A DNA stretch of 64,000 nucleotides, from the NCBI GenBank assembly GCA_963782555.1, contig CAWAKB010000001.1:62001-126000 (forward strand), in the 5' to 3' direction. Shown piece by piece: positions 19,150 through 28,400 of this stretch (its first letter is position 1; each line of letters starts with the position of its first letter). The position numbers were made by a program, and so were the translations under genes. Source of the DNA: Hyphomicrobium_A sp963782555 (GTDB lineage Bacteria; Pseudomonadota; Alphaproteobacteria; Rhizobiales; Hyphomicrobiaceae). Under the pieces are notes generated by a model, which saw only the letters and a program-made list of their open reading frames with translations, was not told the DNA's origin and searched no databases.

Positions 19150-19345
19150 ACGAGGATCACCCTTTCATTGCTTCTTGGCGCAACGCTCGCGCTCTCCCTC
19201 GCAGCAGGCGCCGGCCCCGCCACTGCGGCACCCTACTCCTTGGCACCTTGAGTACGTTGTCGTTCGCGATGCTGAAGCCGTCGGCCGGCACGTCATCGAT
19301 TTCACACGCAACGGCGACAGCACGAACGTCAGAACCGCAACGCTT
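19150..19345 (+). pseudogene. DUF6134 family protein, N-terminal part, inverted relative to its C-terminal part
   Basis: Rightward reading gives a signal-peptide-like stretch (ITLSLLLGATLALSLAAG ending PATAAP). After a one-base frame change near 19245 comes LEYVVVRDAEAVGRHVIDF and TRNGDSTNVRT, the usual start of the mature DUF6134 domain. It stops matching near 19345, just before the TPR gene. There is no start codon in the signal-peptide frame; GTTACG may be a decayed ATGACG. Flipping 19026-19345 would rejoin this piece to the C-terminal part on the minus strand. Confidence 0.65.
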
Positions 19346-19366
19346 CAGAAAGAGAAAGACCTTGCA

Positions 19367-20062
19367 ATGAGGACGTGCATGAAAATCGCTATCAATCACG
19401 TCAAAACCGCTGTCGTCGCGCTGCTGCTCGCCAGCGGCGTCGCATCGCTCGCCATGGCCTCTCCCGCCGCCAAGAGCCAGTTTGAAAAGGACGTGCTCGC
19501 CGTTGCCAACGACTGGGCACGCGTCAAATACCTGAGCAAGTCGGACGACCAGCGCAAGCAGTACATGGAGTTGGTCGGGGCCAAGGCCGACGAGCTCGCG
19601 CAGAAGTACCCCGATCGGCCGGAGGCCTTGATTTGGGACGGCATTGTCACCAGCGAGCGCGCTTCGCTCACCTGGGGCCTCACCGCCCTCAACCTCGCCT
19701 CGCGGGCGCGCGACGTGCTGCTGAAAGCCGAACGCATGGACCCCAAGGCCTCTGACGCCGGCGCACTGACCAGCCTCGGCGTGCTCTACTACCGCGTGCC
19801 CGGTTTCCCCTTCGGCTGGGGCGACAAGGACAAGGCCCGCGCCTACCTGGAGGCGGCGGTGAAGAACGCCCCCAACGGTCGAGACGCTCACTATTTCTAC
19901 GCTGACTTTCTGTACGAGCAGGGCGAGTACAAGAAGGCCGAGCAGGTGCTGAAGAAAGGGCTGTCATCACCCGCGCATCCCGAGCGGCCGATCTGGGACA
20001 ATTATTTCCCGAAGGTGATGCAGGGCCTCCTCGCCAAAGTACAGCAGAAGGAACGCTCGTAG
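19367..20062 (+). CDS. Secreted TPR protein (TatT-like)
   Basis: A 231-residue periplasmic protein. A signal peptide is visible (KTAVVALLLASGVASLAMA, cleavage near ASPA). The body contains TPR-type helices: LTWGLTALNLASRARDVLLK, GALTSLGVLYYRVPGFPFGW, KARAYLEAAVKNAPNGRDAHY and GEYKKAEQVLKKGL. Sequences with GVLYYRVPGFPFGWGD resemble the TatT-like TPR group, but the role is unknown. ATG 19367 follows AGAGAAAG at good spacing; ATG 19379 is possible. The immediate upstream flank is the remnant of DUF6134. Confidence 0.8.
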   Translation: MRTCMKIAINHVKTAVVALLLASGVASLAMASPAAKSQFEKDVLAVANDWARVKYLSKSDDQRKQYMELVGAKADELAQKYPDRPEALIWDGIVTSERASLTWGLTALNLASRARDVLLKAERMDPKASDAGALTSLGVLYYRVPGFPFGWGDKDKARAYLEAAVKNAPNGRDAHYFYADFLYEQGEYKKAEQVLKKGLSSPAHPERPIWDNYFPKVMQGLLAKVQQKERS

Positions 20063-20093
20063 CGGACAGCTATGGGTATATCGCTGGAGAAGG

Positions 20094-20855
20094 ATGGTCA
20101 TGCACAGCATGCCCTCGATCTGGACCGGCATCGGCGAGCAACTACGCTCGCCGAGCGGGCGCTGCGGCCGGCTGATCGGCTGGCTGATGGCGCTCATCAA
20201 TGGCGGACCGAACCGGCTCGCTATCGCGGCGGTCGGCGTTCAGCCGGGCGACACAGTGCTGGAGCTGGGGTTTGGCCCCGGCCGCGGTATCGCCGGCCTT
20301 GCGCAGCGGGCCATCCGGGGCCGGGTGCTCGGCATCGACCAGTCGGTGGAGATGCTCGACCTCGCCACGCGCGCCAACCATCGGGCGATCGAGGACGGCC
20401 GGGTGCAGCTGCGTCTCGGCCGCTTCGACGCCCTGCCTTATGCCGACGCCAGCATCAGCCGGGTGCTGGCCGTCAATGTCGCCTATTTCTTCGGCCCCGA
20501 GGGCAAGGAGATCGCCGAGATGCACCGGGTATTGCGACCGGGCGGGCTTGCGGTGGTCTACGTCACCGACCGCGCGACGATGCGCAACTGGAAATTCTCC
20601 GGCCCCGACACGCACAGGCTCTATGACGCTGACGAGCTGAAAAGCCTGCTGCGCCAGGGCGGCTTCGGTTGCCGCGATATCTTCATCGAAAAGGTGAGGC
20701 TGCCCTTCGGCGTACGGGGTCTGGTGGCAGCCGCGGCCAAGACTGAAAGTCGGCACCAGAGAGAGGACCCGAGCCTAAGCCTGTCACCCACCAACCGAGG
20801 TGGCCGGGCTGCCAACGGCCGCCACACAGAGAATGCAAAGGGCGCGCACACATGA
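20094..20855 (+). CDS. Class I SAM-dependent methyltransferase
   Basis: A 253-residue protein of the methyltransferase-11 type. Motif I reads VLELGFGPGRGIAGLA, motif II VLGIDQSVEMLDLA, and the post-motif region FDALPYADASISRVLAVN with EMHRVLRPGGLAVVY. The substrate cannot be told. The last 35 or so residues are low-complexity and hydrophilic. The stop overlaps the start of a small lipoprotein gene as ATGA. It follows the TPR gene by 31 bases, probably as one transcript. Confidence 0.83.
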   Translation: MVMHSMPSIWTGIGEQLRSPSGRCGRLIGWLMALINGGPNRLAIAAVGVQPGDTVLELGFGPGRGIAGLAQRAIRGRVLGIDQSVEMLDLATRANHRAIEDGRVQLRLGRFDALPYADASISRVLAVNVAYFFGPEGKEIAEMHRVLRPGGLAVVYVTDRATMRNWKFSGPDTHRLYDADELKSLLRQGGFGCRDIFIEKVRLPFGVRGLVAAAAKTESRHQREDPSLSLSPTNRGGRAANGRHTENAKGAHT

Positions 20856-20974
20856 CACGAATTGCACTTCTTCTGGCGTTGGTCGCGCCGCTTGCGCTCG
20901 CCGCCTGCTCGACCATCCAGAACCACGACTTGCCGCCGCCCGACATTGGCAGCAGCCAGGCAACGCCGCCGTAA
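20852..20974 (+). CDS. 40-residue lipoprotein
   Basis: Small frame starting MTRIALLLALVAPLALAAC. The hydrophobic signal ends in the lipobox LAAC (Cys19), leaving a mature peptide of 22 residues rich in Pro and ending QATPP. The ATG overlaps the methyltransferase stop (ATGA), giving a clear translation context. Such small Pro-rich lipoproteins are common in alphaproteobacteria and usually uncharacterised. Function unknown. Confidence 0.7.
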   Translation: MTRIALLLALVAPLALAACSTIQNHDLPPPDIGSSQATPP

Positions 20975-21288
20975 GCCGCGGCCGTTGCCCCGGCCCAAAA
21001 TCGACTTCATCACGCGCTTCTAAAGGCTGCGCGACCCCAGTGCCTGCAAGAAACCCTCGTTATTTCAGCGCATTGGGCTCGATCGCGCTTGTCCGCATTG
21101 GCCCTCGCATGCGCGAGCGCAGCCGTGGCAAGGCGAGGATCACGCGGCTGTGCGACCGCGGGTCTCAGACAGGCGTACCAATTCCGCTACACATCCTTGA
21201 CAAGACGTCTCATGTTCACCGGAATGCCGCACACCGCTTGAGGCGCAAAGCGGTGCTGGTTGAGATTTCGAGTCTCGCGTAGGGGGGA
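20975..21288. other. 314-base gap
   Basis: No gene seen. It should hold the promoter for the outer-membrane protein that follows. A TTGACA at 21197-21202 is present but has no good -10 box at the right spacing. Confidence 0.45.
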
Positions 21289-22212
21289 ATGGTAGTGGCA
21301 GCGGCGTGTGGCGTTGCGTGGCAGGTGCCGCGTGCGGGCTCAGCGGGCTTGGCATTGGTGTTGCTGCTTTCTGGCACTGCATACGCCGGCAATGACGCAA
21401 ACTTCGTCCTCTACGACCATCACCTGGCAAAGAAGGGCGAGACGGAAATCAACGTGTTCAATGACGTCTCCAACATCGGCAGCGGGGAGGAGGACTACGC
21501 CGCCCAACTTCTCGAGATCGAGCATGGTGTGACGGACTACTGGACGACGTCCCTTTACTTGGAGGGAGCGCACGTCGAGGGCGAGGAGTACGAGTTCGGA
21601 GGATGGCGCTTTGAGAACCGCCTGCGGCTGTTTGAGGACGCCACCATCCTCAACCCGGTGCTCTACGCCGAATATGAGGATCTCAGATCGGCACACCGCT
21701 ATCTCTTGACGGTGACCGGGCGCACCGACGCCATCGAAGAGGGGGAGGAAGGCGAGACGGACGCCAGGGAGGAAGCCGAGGAGGAGACCGAGCACTCGCT
21801 CGAGACCAGGCTCATCCTCGGCCATGACTTTTCCGACCGCTTCAACGTCGCTTTCAACTGGATCAACGAGACCAATGTCATCAGCGGCAAGTGGGAGTTC
21901 GGCTACGCCACCGGTCTCAACTACGTCTTCTATGAGGCCGACAAGGCGGAAGGGGAAAGGACCCCTGGTTTTGCCTCGCCCGAGGGCTGGAATCTGGAGA
22001 AGCTGACGCTGGGGGTCGAGCTCTATGGCGGCCTCGGCGACTCGCTGCTCGGGCTGACGATCGACCCCGGCAAGACGCAGCAGTATCTGGGCGTGAACCT
22101 CCAAGGTGAATGGGACAATCACCTGCACGTCGGGATCGGCGGCGCCTTCGGCCTCACCGATGACAGCGAGGACGCGATCCTGCGCCTGACGGCCGGCTAC
22201 GAGTTCGAATGA
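21289..22212 (+). CDS. Outer-membrane beta-barrel protein of unknown function
   Basis: 307 residues with a signal peptide (LALVLLLSGTAYAGND). The mature part alternates polar and aromatic residues as in a barrel (NFVLYDHHLAKKGETEINVF, HGVTDYWTTSLYLEG, FENRLRLFEDATILNPVLYA) and ends in LTAGYEFE. A very acidic loop (EEGEEGETDAREEAEEETE) lies near residues 147-165 and could bind cations. GTG 21295 has better spacing to the GGGGGG ribosome site than ATG 21289. Being next to a metal-type RND pump and its regulators suggests a role in metal handling, but this is inference. Confidence 0.7.
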   Translation: MVVAAACGVAWQVPRAGSAGLALVLLLSGTAYAGNDANFVLYDHHLAKKGETEINVFNDVSNIGSGEEDYAAQLLEIEHGVTDYWTTSLYLEGAHVEGEEYEFGGWRFENRLRLFEDATILNPVLYAEYEDLRSAHRYLLTVTGRTDAIEEGEEGETDAREEAEEETEHSLETRLILGHDFSDRFNVAFNWINETNVISGKWEFGYATGLNYVFYEADKAEGERTPGFASPEGWNLEKLTLGVELYGGLGDSLLGLTIDPGKTQQYLGVNLQGEWDNHLHVGIGGAFGLTDDSEDAILRLTAGYEFE

Positions 22213-22228
22213 CGAAAGTCGCCGGATT

Positions 22229-23593
22229 CTAGCCCGAAAAGGCAGGAAGGTCCAATATCACCTTGAGACCGCCGAGATCGGACTGATCGAGCCGGATCCC
22301 GCCGCCGTAGAGCTGCGCGAGGTCGCGCACGATCGGTAGCCCGAGGCCGGACCCGCCGGAGCGGCTGTCCCACTGCTCGCCGATGTTGAACACGACGCTC
22401 CACGCCTCGGGCGGCAGCCCCTTGCCGTCGTCCTCGACGATAACCCTGACGCAGCCGCGCTGATGCTCTTTGTCCACGCGCAGCAACACGCGGCCCTTGG
22501 CGTGCTTGCAGGCGTTGTCGATGAGATTGGCCAGCATCTCGTTCAGGTCCTGGGATTCGCAGGCGACCATGAGACCGGATGGAATCTGGTTTTCGATGCG
22601 CACGCCGCGCTCGACGTGCAGGCGCTCGAGCGCGCGCACGACGGCCTCGGCCGACTCCGTGAGCGAGGACACCGTGCCGGGCTTCGCTCTCGAGGCCGCA
22701 GCGCGGGCACGCGCAATTTGGTAATCGATCTGGCTCTGCATGCGCCGGCACTGGTCGTGAATGACGGAGGCCGCTTTGTGGTCTCCCTTCTGCGCGAGCT
22801 GGTGGGCTTCATCGACGAGGATGGCCGAAGGAGTCTTGAGGCCGTGGGCGATGTTGCCCGCCTGCGCCCGCGCTTTCAGAATTTGCTCGCCTGAAGCGGC
22901 GATTAGCTTGTTGAGGTCGTCAATGAGCGGTTGCACCTCATCGGGAAACTTCCCGCGCATGTCCGAGGTAACGCCTGCGCTGTAATTGGCAAAGGCGGTT
23001 CGCAACTTCTTGAAGGGCGCCATCGCAAACAGCAGCAGAAGAACCGCAACGGCGATCATCGACAGCGAGAAGATGCCTAGCGACCAGATCAGGACCCTGT
23101 TGAACTCGTTGAGGACGTGGTCGAGGTAGCGTTTGTCCGTTCCGATGATGATGCGCAGCGGTTCCTTCTCGCCCTGCAGCCAGCGGAGCCGCTCCGCTAT
23201 GAGCAGTTCTCCCGTAGGGCCAGCGATGCTGTGGGTGTGAACTTGCGTATCGTTGCCGCCGTCGATCGGCACCTTGAGCATGGGTCCTTCGAGAGAGTTC
23301 GAACGGCCGATGATTTTGCCGCTGTTTTGAATCTCCCAATAGTAGCCCGAGAGCGGAATGGCGTAGCGAGGATCGCTCAAAGCGCGCGAAACGCTGAGCT
23401 GGCCATTTTCACCAATCTCCAGCAGGCCTTCGAGCTCGTCCAGGTGCTCGTGTAGCTCCTCGTAGAACTGCTCCACGAGAAAGCCCTTGAACTCCGCCGA
23501 TAGCAGCACACCCGCGATTGCAACGCCGGCCACCACCCAGACGGCGGCGACCGTGATCAGTCTGGCTTTGAGACTGCGCATTGCGGGCGGCAT
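22229..23593 (-). CDS. Sensor histidine kinase (PhoQ-like)
   Basis: Two-membrane-segment sensor of 454 residues. Segment 1 is LITVAAVWVVAGVAIAGVLL, segment 2 VLIWSLGIFSLSMIAVAVLL, with about 140 periplasmic residues between them. The H-box is the PhoQ-type AHGLKTPSAILV; the N-box (LIDNACKHAKG) and G-box (GSGLGLPIVRDLA) follow. ATG 23593 is chosen; ATG 23581 is an alternative. The gene begins five bases after the regulator stop. It probably senses a periplasmic cation and controls the divergent efflux genes. Confidence 0.88.
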   Translation of the reverse strand: MPPAMRSLKARLITVAAVWVVAGVAIAGVLLSAEFKGFLVEQFYEELHEHLDELEGLLEIGENGQLSVSRALSDPRYAIPLSGYYWEIQNSGKIIGRSNSLEGPMLKVPIDGGNDTQVHTHSIAGPTGELLIAERLRWLQGEKEPLRIIIGTDKRYLDHVLNEFNRVLIWSLGIFSLSMIAVAVLLLLFAMAPFKKLRTAFANYSAGVTSDMRGKFPDEVQPLIDDLNKLIAASGEQILKARAQAGNIAHGLKTPSAILVDEAHQLAQKGDHKAASVIHDQCRRMQSQIDYQIARARAAASRAKPGTVSSLTESAEAVVRALERLHVERGVRIENQIPSGLMVACESQDLNEMLANLIDNACKHAKGRVLLRVDKEHQRGCVRVIVEDDGKGLPPEAWSVVFNIGEQWDSRSGGSGLGLPIVRDLAQLYGGGIRLDQSDLGGLKVILDLPAFSG

Positions 23594-23598
23594 TCTTC

Positions 23599-24252
23599 TC
23601 AATCCATCCGGTAGCCGAGGCCGCGCACCGTCGTGATGACATCGCGCCCCAACTTGCGTCTCAAGCGGCTGATGTAGACCTCGATCGTGTTCGACTCTGC
23701 GCTGTCCTCTAGCGCGTAGAGGTGCTCCGTCAGCTCGTTTTGCGAAATGACGCGCCCGATGCGATGCATGAAGTAGCTGAGCATGCGCAGCTCCAAGGCG
23801 GTCAGCTCCACCGCCTTGCCGCCGACGGTCGCTTTGCCGGATACGGTGTCCAGGCTGATGTCCTTGTGCGTCAACAGCGGTGTCGCCACGCCGGACTTGC
23901 GCCGGATGAGCGCGCGCAGGCGCGCTACGACCTCGGGGATGTGGAACGGCTTGGTGATGTAGTCGTCGGCACCGGCATTGAGACCTTCCACCTTTTCGGT
24001 CCAGGTGCCGCGGGCGGTCAAAATGAGAACCGGCATGTCGCGGTTCTCGGCGCGCCATTTGCGCAGGACCGTCAGCCCCTCCATGTTGGGCAGCCCGAGG
24101 TCGAGGATCACCGCATCGAACTGATCGTCCGCCCCCATCGCATGCCCGTCCTCGCCGTTCTTCGCGCGGTCGACGACAAAGCCGGCCGGGCGCAGGCCCG
24201 TGATGAGCCTGCCGGCAATGTCGTCATCATCCTCAACCAGCAGAACGCGAAT
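23599..24252 (-). CDS. PhoP-like response regulator with probable ATT start
   Basis: OmpR-family regulator. The receiver begins IRVLLVEDDDDIAGRL, with phospho-Asp in VILDLGLPNMEG and Lys in DYITKPFHI; the winged helix ends in VITTVRGLGYRMD. No ATG, GTG or TTG lies at the natural start. An ATT codon at 24252 sits six bases after a perfect GGAGG (24263-24259), so ATT initiation is likely. The open frame reaches an ATG at 24357, but that extension lacks family sequence and would cover the regulatory repeats. It gives 217 residues, normal length. Partner of the kinase downstream. Confidence 0.85.
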   Translation of the reverse strand: MRVLLVEDDDDIAGRLITGLRPAGFVVDRAKNGEDGHAMGADDQFDAVILDLGLPNMEGLTVLRKWRAENRDMPVLILTARGTWTEKVEGLNAGADDYITKPFHIPEVVARLRALIRRKSGVATPLLTHKDISLDTVSGKATVGGKAVELTALELRMLSYFMHRIGRVISQNELTEHLYALEDSAESNTIEVYISRLRRKLGRDVITTVRGLGYRMD

Positions 24253-24296
24253 GGCGGGCCTCCAAAGAGCGCTGCCTGTGCCGTTTAGATCGCCAA

Positions 24297-24315
24297 CCTG
24301 AAAGCCACCTGAAAG
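24297..24315 (-). promoter_or_regulatory. 11-bp-period direct repeat, probable response-regulator site
   Basis: The plus strand reads CCTGAAAGCCACCTGAAAG, that is, TTTCAG-N5-TTTCAG on the minus strand. This is the layout of PhoP-type boxes (hexamer, five bases, hexamer). It lies about 45 bases upstream of the regulator start. Confidence 0.55.
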
Positions 24316-24361
24316 GCGGTACGCGCTGGCGGCAAGGCAGATGCCGTCTTGCCGCACGGGC

Positions 24362-24379
24362 TTTTCAGGTTGGTTTCAG
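24362..24379 (+). promoter_or_regulatory. 11-bp-period direct repeat, probable response-regulator site
   Basis: The plus strand reads TTTCAGGTTGGTTTCAG (TTTCAG-N5-TTTCAG), the mirror image of the site at 24297-24315. It lies about 43 bases upstream of the adaptor gene start. The pair suggests that one regulator drives both divergent operons. Confidence 0.55.
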
Positions 24380-24392
24380 CTGCGCGTGCAAC

Positions 24393-24420
24393 ATCCGTAA
24401 CCCGACCGGAGGTTACGGAT
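24393..24420 (+). promoter_or_regulatory. Perfect 10-bp inverted repeat over the ribosome binding site
   Basis: ATCCGTAACC (24393-24402) and GGTTACGGAT (24411-24420) flank eight bases. The Shine-Dalgarno GGAGG (24408-24412) sits in the loop and the right stem, directly before ATG 24422. In RNA it would hide the ribosome site; in DNA it could be an operator. Confidence 0.6.
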
Positions 24421-24421
24421 T

Positions 24422-25477
24422 ATGTCTTTAAGCAGGGTTCTCGCAGGCACGCTGGCGCTCATTCCTTGGGGATTGGTGCAGCCGGCATTGGCCGGAGATA
24501 TCGCCGTTTCTCAGGCCCAAATCGATGGCCTCGAGATCAAGCTGCAGGAGGTGCGGCCGGCGACGGACGAGGCGATCGCTCTCTTGCCCGGGACCATCAT
24601 CCCCCCGATGAACAGCCGCATCGCGGTGCCGGCCCCCTTTGCGGGCACCGTGGTGACGGTCGACGTGCTGCCCGGCGAGACGGTGGAGAAAGGCCGGGCG
24701 TTGATGACGGTCGCCAGTCGCGAGCTGGTCGAGACCCTGTCTCAGCTGCGCCAGGCCGAAGCCAATCTCGACGCTGCCACCGCCGTCGCCGACCGCTATC
24801 GCCTGCTTGCCGACAAGAACATCGCTTCGCCCACGCGCGCGGCCGAGGCTGAAGCTCACCGCGAGGGCCTGCGCGCCGTGGTGGATGAGCACAAACGGCT
24901 CGTAACGCTCGGCAACATCAAGACCAACGCGGACGGCAGCTACACGCTGGTAGCCCGCATGGCGGGCCGCATCGTCGAGGCAAACGTCGCTCCCGGCGCG
25001 AGCATCGAGGCCATGGCGCCTGCCGTGGTCATCGACACCAGCGACGAGCTTTGGGTCGAGGCGCAGCTTCCCGCCTCCTTGATGGGGAAGGTGCGTCCCG
25101 GCGACAGCATCCACTTGGGCGAGGGGGTGACCGGCAAGGTCCTCTCTGTCGGCCACACGCTCGATCCCAAGACACGCTCCGCCACGCTGATCGGGACCAT
25201 CCCCGTCTCGGCCGGCCTGATCACCGGGCAGATGGTGACCTTGAGCATCCACCGCGAAGCTGCCGTCGGCGGTCTTGCCGTACCGGCGCACGCAGTTGTC
25301 TGGGTCGGAGGCAAGCCGAGCGTTTTCGTTCGCACCCAGTCCGGCTTTGCCGTGCAGCCCGTGACACTGAAAGGCAAGACCTTGTACGGGGCAACCATCG
25401 AGGGCGCTCTGTCTCCCGGCCAGAAGGTGGCCGTCTCCGGCCTCGCTGAGCTCGAGAATATGGCCGGGGCGGAGTAG
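24422..25477 (+). CDS. RND efflux periplasmic adaptor (CusB/HlyD family)
   Basis: Membrane-fusion subunit of 351 residues linking an RND pump to an outer-membrane channel. The signal peptide is visible (VLAGTLALIPWGLVQPALAG). A lipoyl-type half (VPAPFAGTVVTVDVLPGETV), a helical hairpin (LVETLSQLRQAEANLDAATA), the second lipoyl half (YTLVARMAGRIVEANVAPGA) and the barrel and membrane-proximal domains follow in order. It is four bases upstream of the pump gene. The start is ATG 24422 with GGAGG partly inside a perfect inverted repeat. Substrate inferred to be a metal ion. Confidence 0.9.
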   Translation: MSLSRVLAGTLALIPWGLVQPALAGDIAVSQAQIDGLEIKLQEVRPATDEAIALLPGTIIPPMNSRIAVPAPFAGTVVTVDVLPGETVEKGRALMTVASRELVETLSQLRQAEANLDAATAVADRYRLLADKNIASPTRAAEAEAHREGLRAVVDEHKRLVTLGNIKTNADGSYTLVARMAGRIVEANVAPGASIEAMAPAVVIDTSDELWVEAQLPASLMGKVRPGDSIHLGEGVTGKVLSVGHTLDPKTRSATLIGTIPVSAGLITGQMVTLSIHREAAVGGLAVPAHAVVWVGGKPSVFVRTQSGFAVQPVTLKGKTLYGATIEGALSPGQKVAVSGLAELENMAGAE

Positions 25478-25480
25478 GCG

Positions 25481-28400
25481 ATGCTGCGTAGAATCGTCGA
25501 GTTCTCGCTCACTCAGCGCGCCTTCGTGCTGCTCTGCTCGGTCCTGATCGCCGCGGCGGGCGTCTTTGCCTTCCTGCGCATCCCCATCGACGCCTTCCCC
25601 GATATCTCGCAGGTGCAAGTCAAGATCATCATGAAGGCGCCGGGGATGACGCCGGAGGAAGTTGAGACACGCGTCATTACACCGGTCGAGCTGGAGCTGC
25701 TCGGCATCCCGCGCCAGACGATCCTGCGCTCCTCCGCAAAGTACGCGATCGCCGACATTACCATCGACTTCGAGGACGGGACCGACATCTATTGGGCGCG
25801 CCAGCAGGTGGCGGAGCGGCTGGCGGGCGTCGTGGGCGAGCTTCCCTCGAACGTATCGGGTGGCATGGCGCCCATCTCCACGCCCCTCTCCGACGTCTTC
25901 ATGTTCACGATCGAGGGCGGTGACTTGTCTCTCGAGCAACGGCGTAGCCTCCTCGATTGGACCATCCGTCCCGCCCTGAGGACAATCCCGGGCGTCGCAG
26001 ACGTCAACGCGCTGGGCGGGATGGTGCGGACGTTCGAGGTCATCCCCGACAGCGCGGCGCTCGCAGCTACCGGCCTGAGCATCGCCGACATCAAGGACGC
26101 GATTGCAGCCACCAATCGCAACGATGGCGCTGGGCGCCTCTCCGACGGCGAGAAGGCGCTCGTCGTGCGCTCGGAAGGCGCAATCCGCACCCCAGCCGAC
26201 CTGGAGCAGGTCGTCCTCAAGTCGGAGGGCGGCAAGGTTCTGCGCATCCGCGATGTCGCCACTGTCGGCACCGGCAATCTCACGCGCTACGGCGCTGTCA
26301 CCAAGGACGGCAACGGCGAGGCGGTGGAAGGTCTGGTGCTGTCGCTGCGCGGTGCCGATGCGAGCGCGATCGTCAAAAAGGTTCGCGAGCGGCTCGACAG
26401 CCTCAAGCCGAACCTGCCGCAGGGCGTGACGCTCAAGCCGTTCTACGACCGCTCCGATCTCATTCAGCGCGCCGTCGGGACCGTCAAAAAGGCACTGCTG
26501 GAGGCAACCGTCCTGGTGGTCCTCCTGCTCCTCGCCTTCCTGGGCAGCCTACGTGCCTCCCTGGTGGTCGCCGTGACGCTACCGATGGCGGCGCTCATCA
26601 CCTTCTCGATGATGCGCCTGTTCGGCATGTCGGCGAACCTGATGAGCCTCGGTGGCCTCGCGATTGCCATCGGCCTCATCGTCGATGCAGCCGTGGTCGT
26701 GGTTGAGAACACGGTCGAGCGGCTCAATCACCAAGCGGAAAATAAGCGCGTCCCGACCTTGCACCAAGTCTACCAGGCCGCCGCCGAGGTGGCGATGCCG
26801 GTTGCCTCCGGCATCCTGATCATCTGCCTTGTGTTCTTGCCGCTGCTGTCGCTGCAGGGCCTCGAAGGCAAGTTGTTTTCACCCGTGGCGCTGACGATCG
26901 TCTTCGCGCTGTCGGGCTCGCTGGCGCTGTCGTTGACGCTGATCCCGGTGCTGTCGTCGCTCATGTTGCGCGGCAGCGCCCACAAGCCGCCCATGCTGAT
27001 GCGCGTTCTCGAGGCCGGCTATCGTCCGCTGCTGCGCTTCTGTCTCGCGCACCCGATGCCTGTCTACGTGTTCGCAGCCGGCGGTGCCGTAGCGATGGTC
27101 TTTGCCTATCTCGCCGTCGGCAAGACGTTCATGCCGACGATGGACGAGGGCTCGGTCATCATGCAGACGACCAAGCTGCCTTCCATAAATCTCGCCGAGA
27201 GCGTCGCGACCGACCAGCGCATCGAGCGCGTCCTGCGCGAGAAGGTGCCCGAGGTCGAGAGCGTGATCGCGCGCGTGGGCTCCGACGAGCTCGGGCTCGA
27301 CCCCATGAGCCCCAACGAGACGGATGCCTTCCTCGTCCTCAAGCCGAAGGACCAATGGCGGGTTCCGGACAAGGAGTGGCTCTTGCGCCAGCTGCGCGCG
27401 GCGATGGCCGACATGCCCGGCATCGAGTTCGCCTTTACGCAGCCGATCGAAATGCGCACCTCCGAGATGCTCACCGGAGCGCGCGGCGACTTGGCGGTGA
27501 AGATCTTCGGATCGGACCTCAAGGTGCTCGCCGATCTCGCCGGTCGCGTCCAGTCGGCGATCAAGAGCGTCAAGGGCGCGGCGGAGGTGTTCACGGCCTC
27601 TAACGACACGGTCGACTACCTGCAGATCGACATGGATCGCCTGACCGCGGGCCGCACCGGCCTCTCGGTCACCCGCATCGAGGACGAGCTGCGCGCGCTT
27701 CTGGAAGGAGCACCGGCAGGTATCGTGGTGGAGGCGCAGCGGCGCACCAACATCGTGATCCGCGGACCCCAGACGCTGCGGGAGACACCGCAGCTCTTCA
27801 TGCAGAGCCAGCTGGCGGCGGGTGACGGCGGTCTGGTGCGCATCGGCGATGTCGCGCAGCTGCGCCGTACCGCTGGCGCGGTCAAGGTCGATCGCGAGAA
27901 CGCCTCCCGCTTTGCCCTGGTGCAGGCCTACGTCTCCGGCCGCGATCTCGTCGGCTTCGTCGAGGATGCGCAGAAGGCCGTAGCCGACAAGGTCACGCTG
28001 CCCGCCGGCTACCGCCTCGTGTGGGGCGGCGAGTTCGAGAACCAGCGCCGCGCCGCCGCCCGCCTCGCCGTCGTCGTGCCCATAGCGCTCGGCCTGATCT
28101 TCCTCGTGCTGTTCGCCACGCTCAGGTCCGTGCGTCAGTCCGTCCTGATTCTCGCCAACGTCCCGTTCGCGCTGATCGGCGGCATCCTCGCGCTCTGGGC
28201 CTCCGGCCAGTACCTCTCGGTGCCGGCCTCCGTAGGCTTCATTGCACTGCTCGGTATCGCCGTCCTCAATGGCTTGGTGCTGGTCAGCTATTTTAACCAG
28301 CTGCTGGCCGGCGGCATGCCGCTTTCGCAGGTGGTCTACGAAGGCTCGTTGCGACGGCTGCGGCCCGTGCTCATGACCGCGAGCATCGCCGCCTTCGGAC

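Noticed and set aside
21197..21202. TTGACA as -35 box for the outer-membrane protein
   Set aside because: No acceptable -10 hexamer at 16-18 bases.
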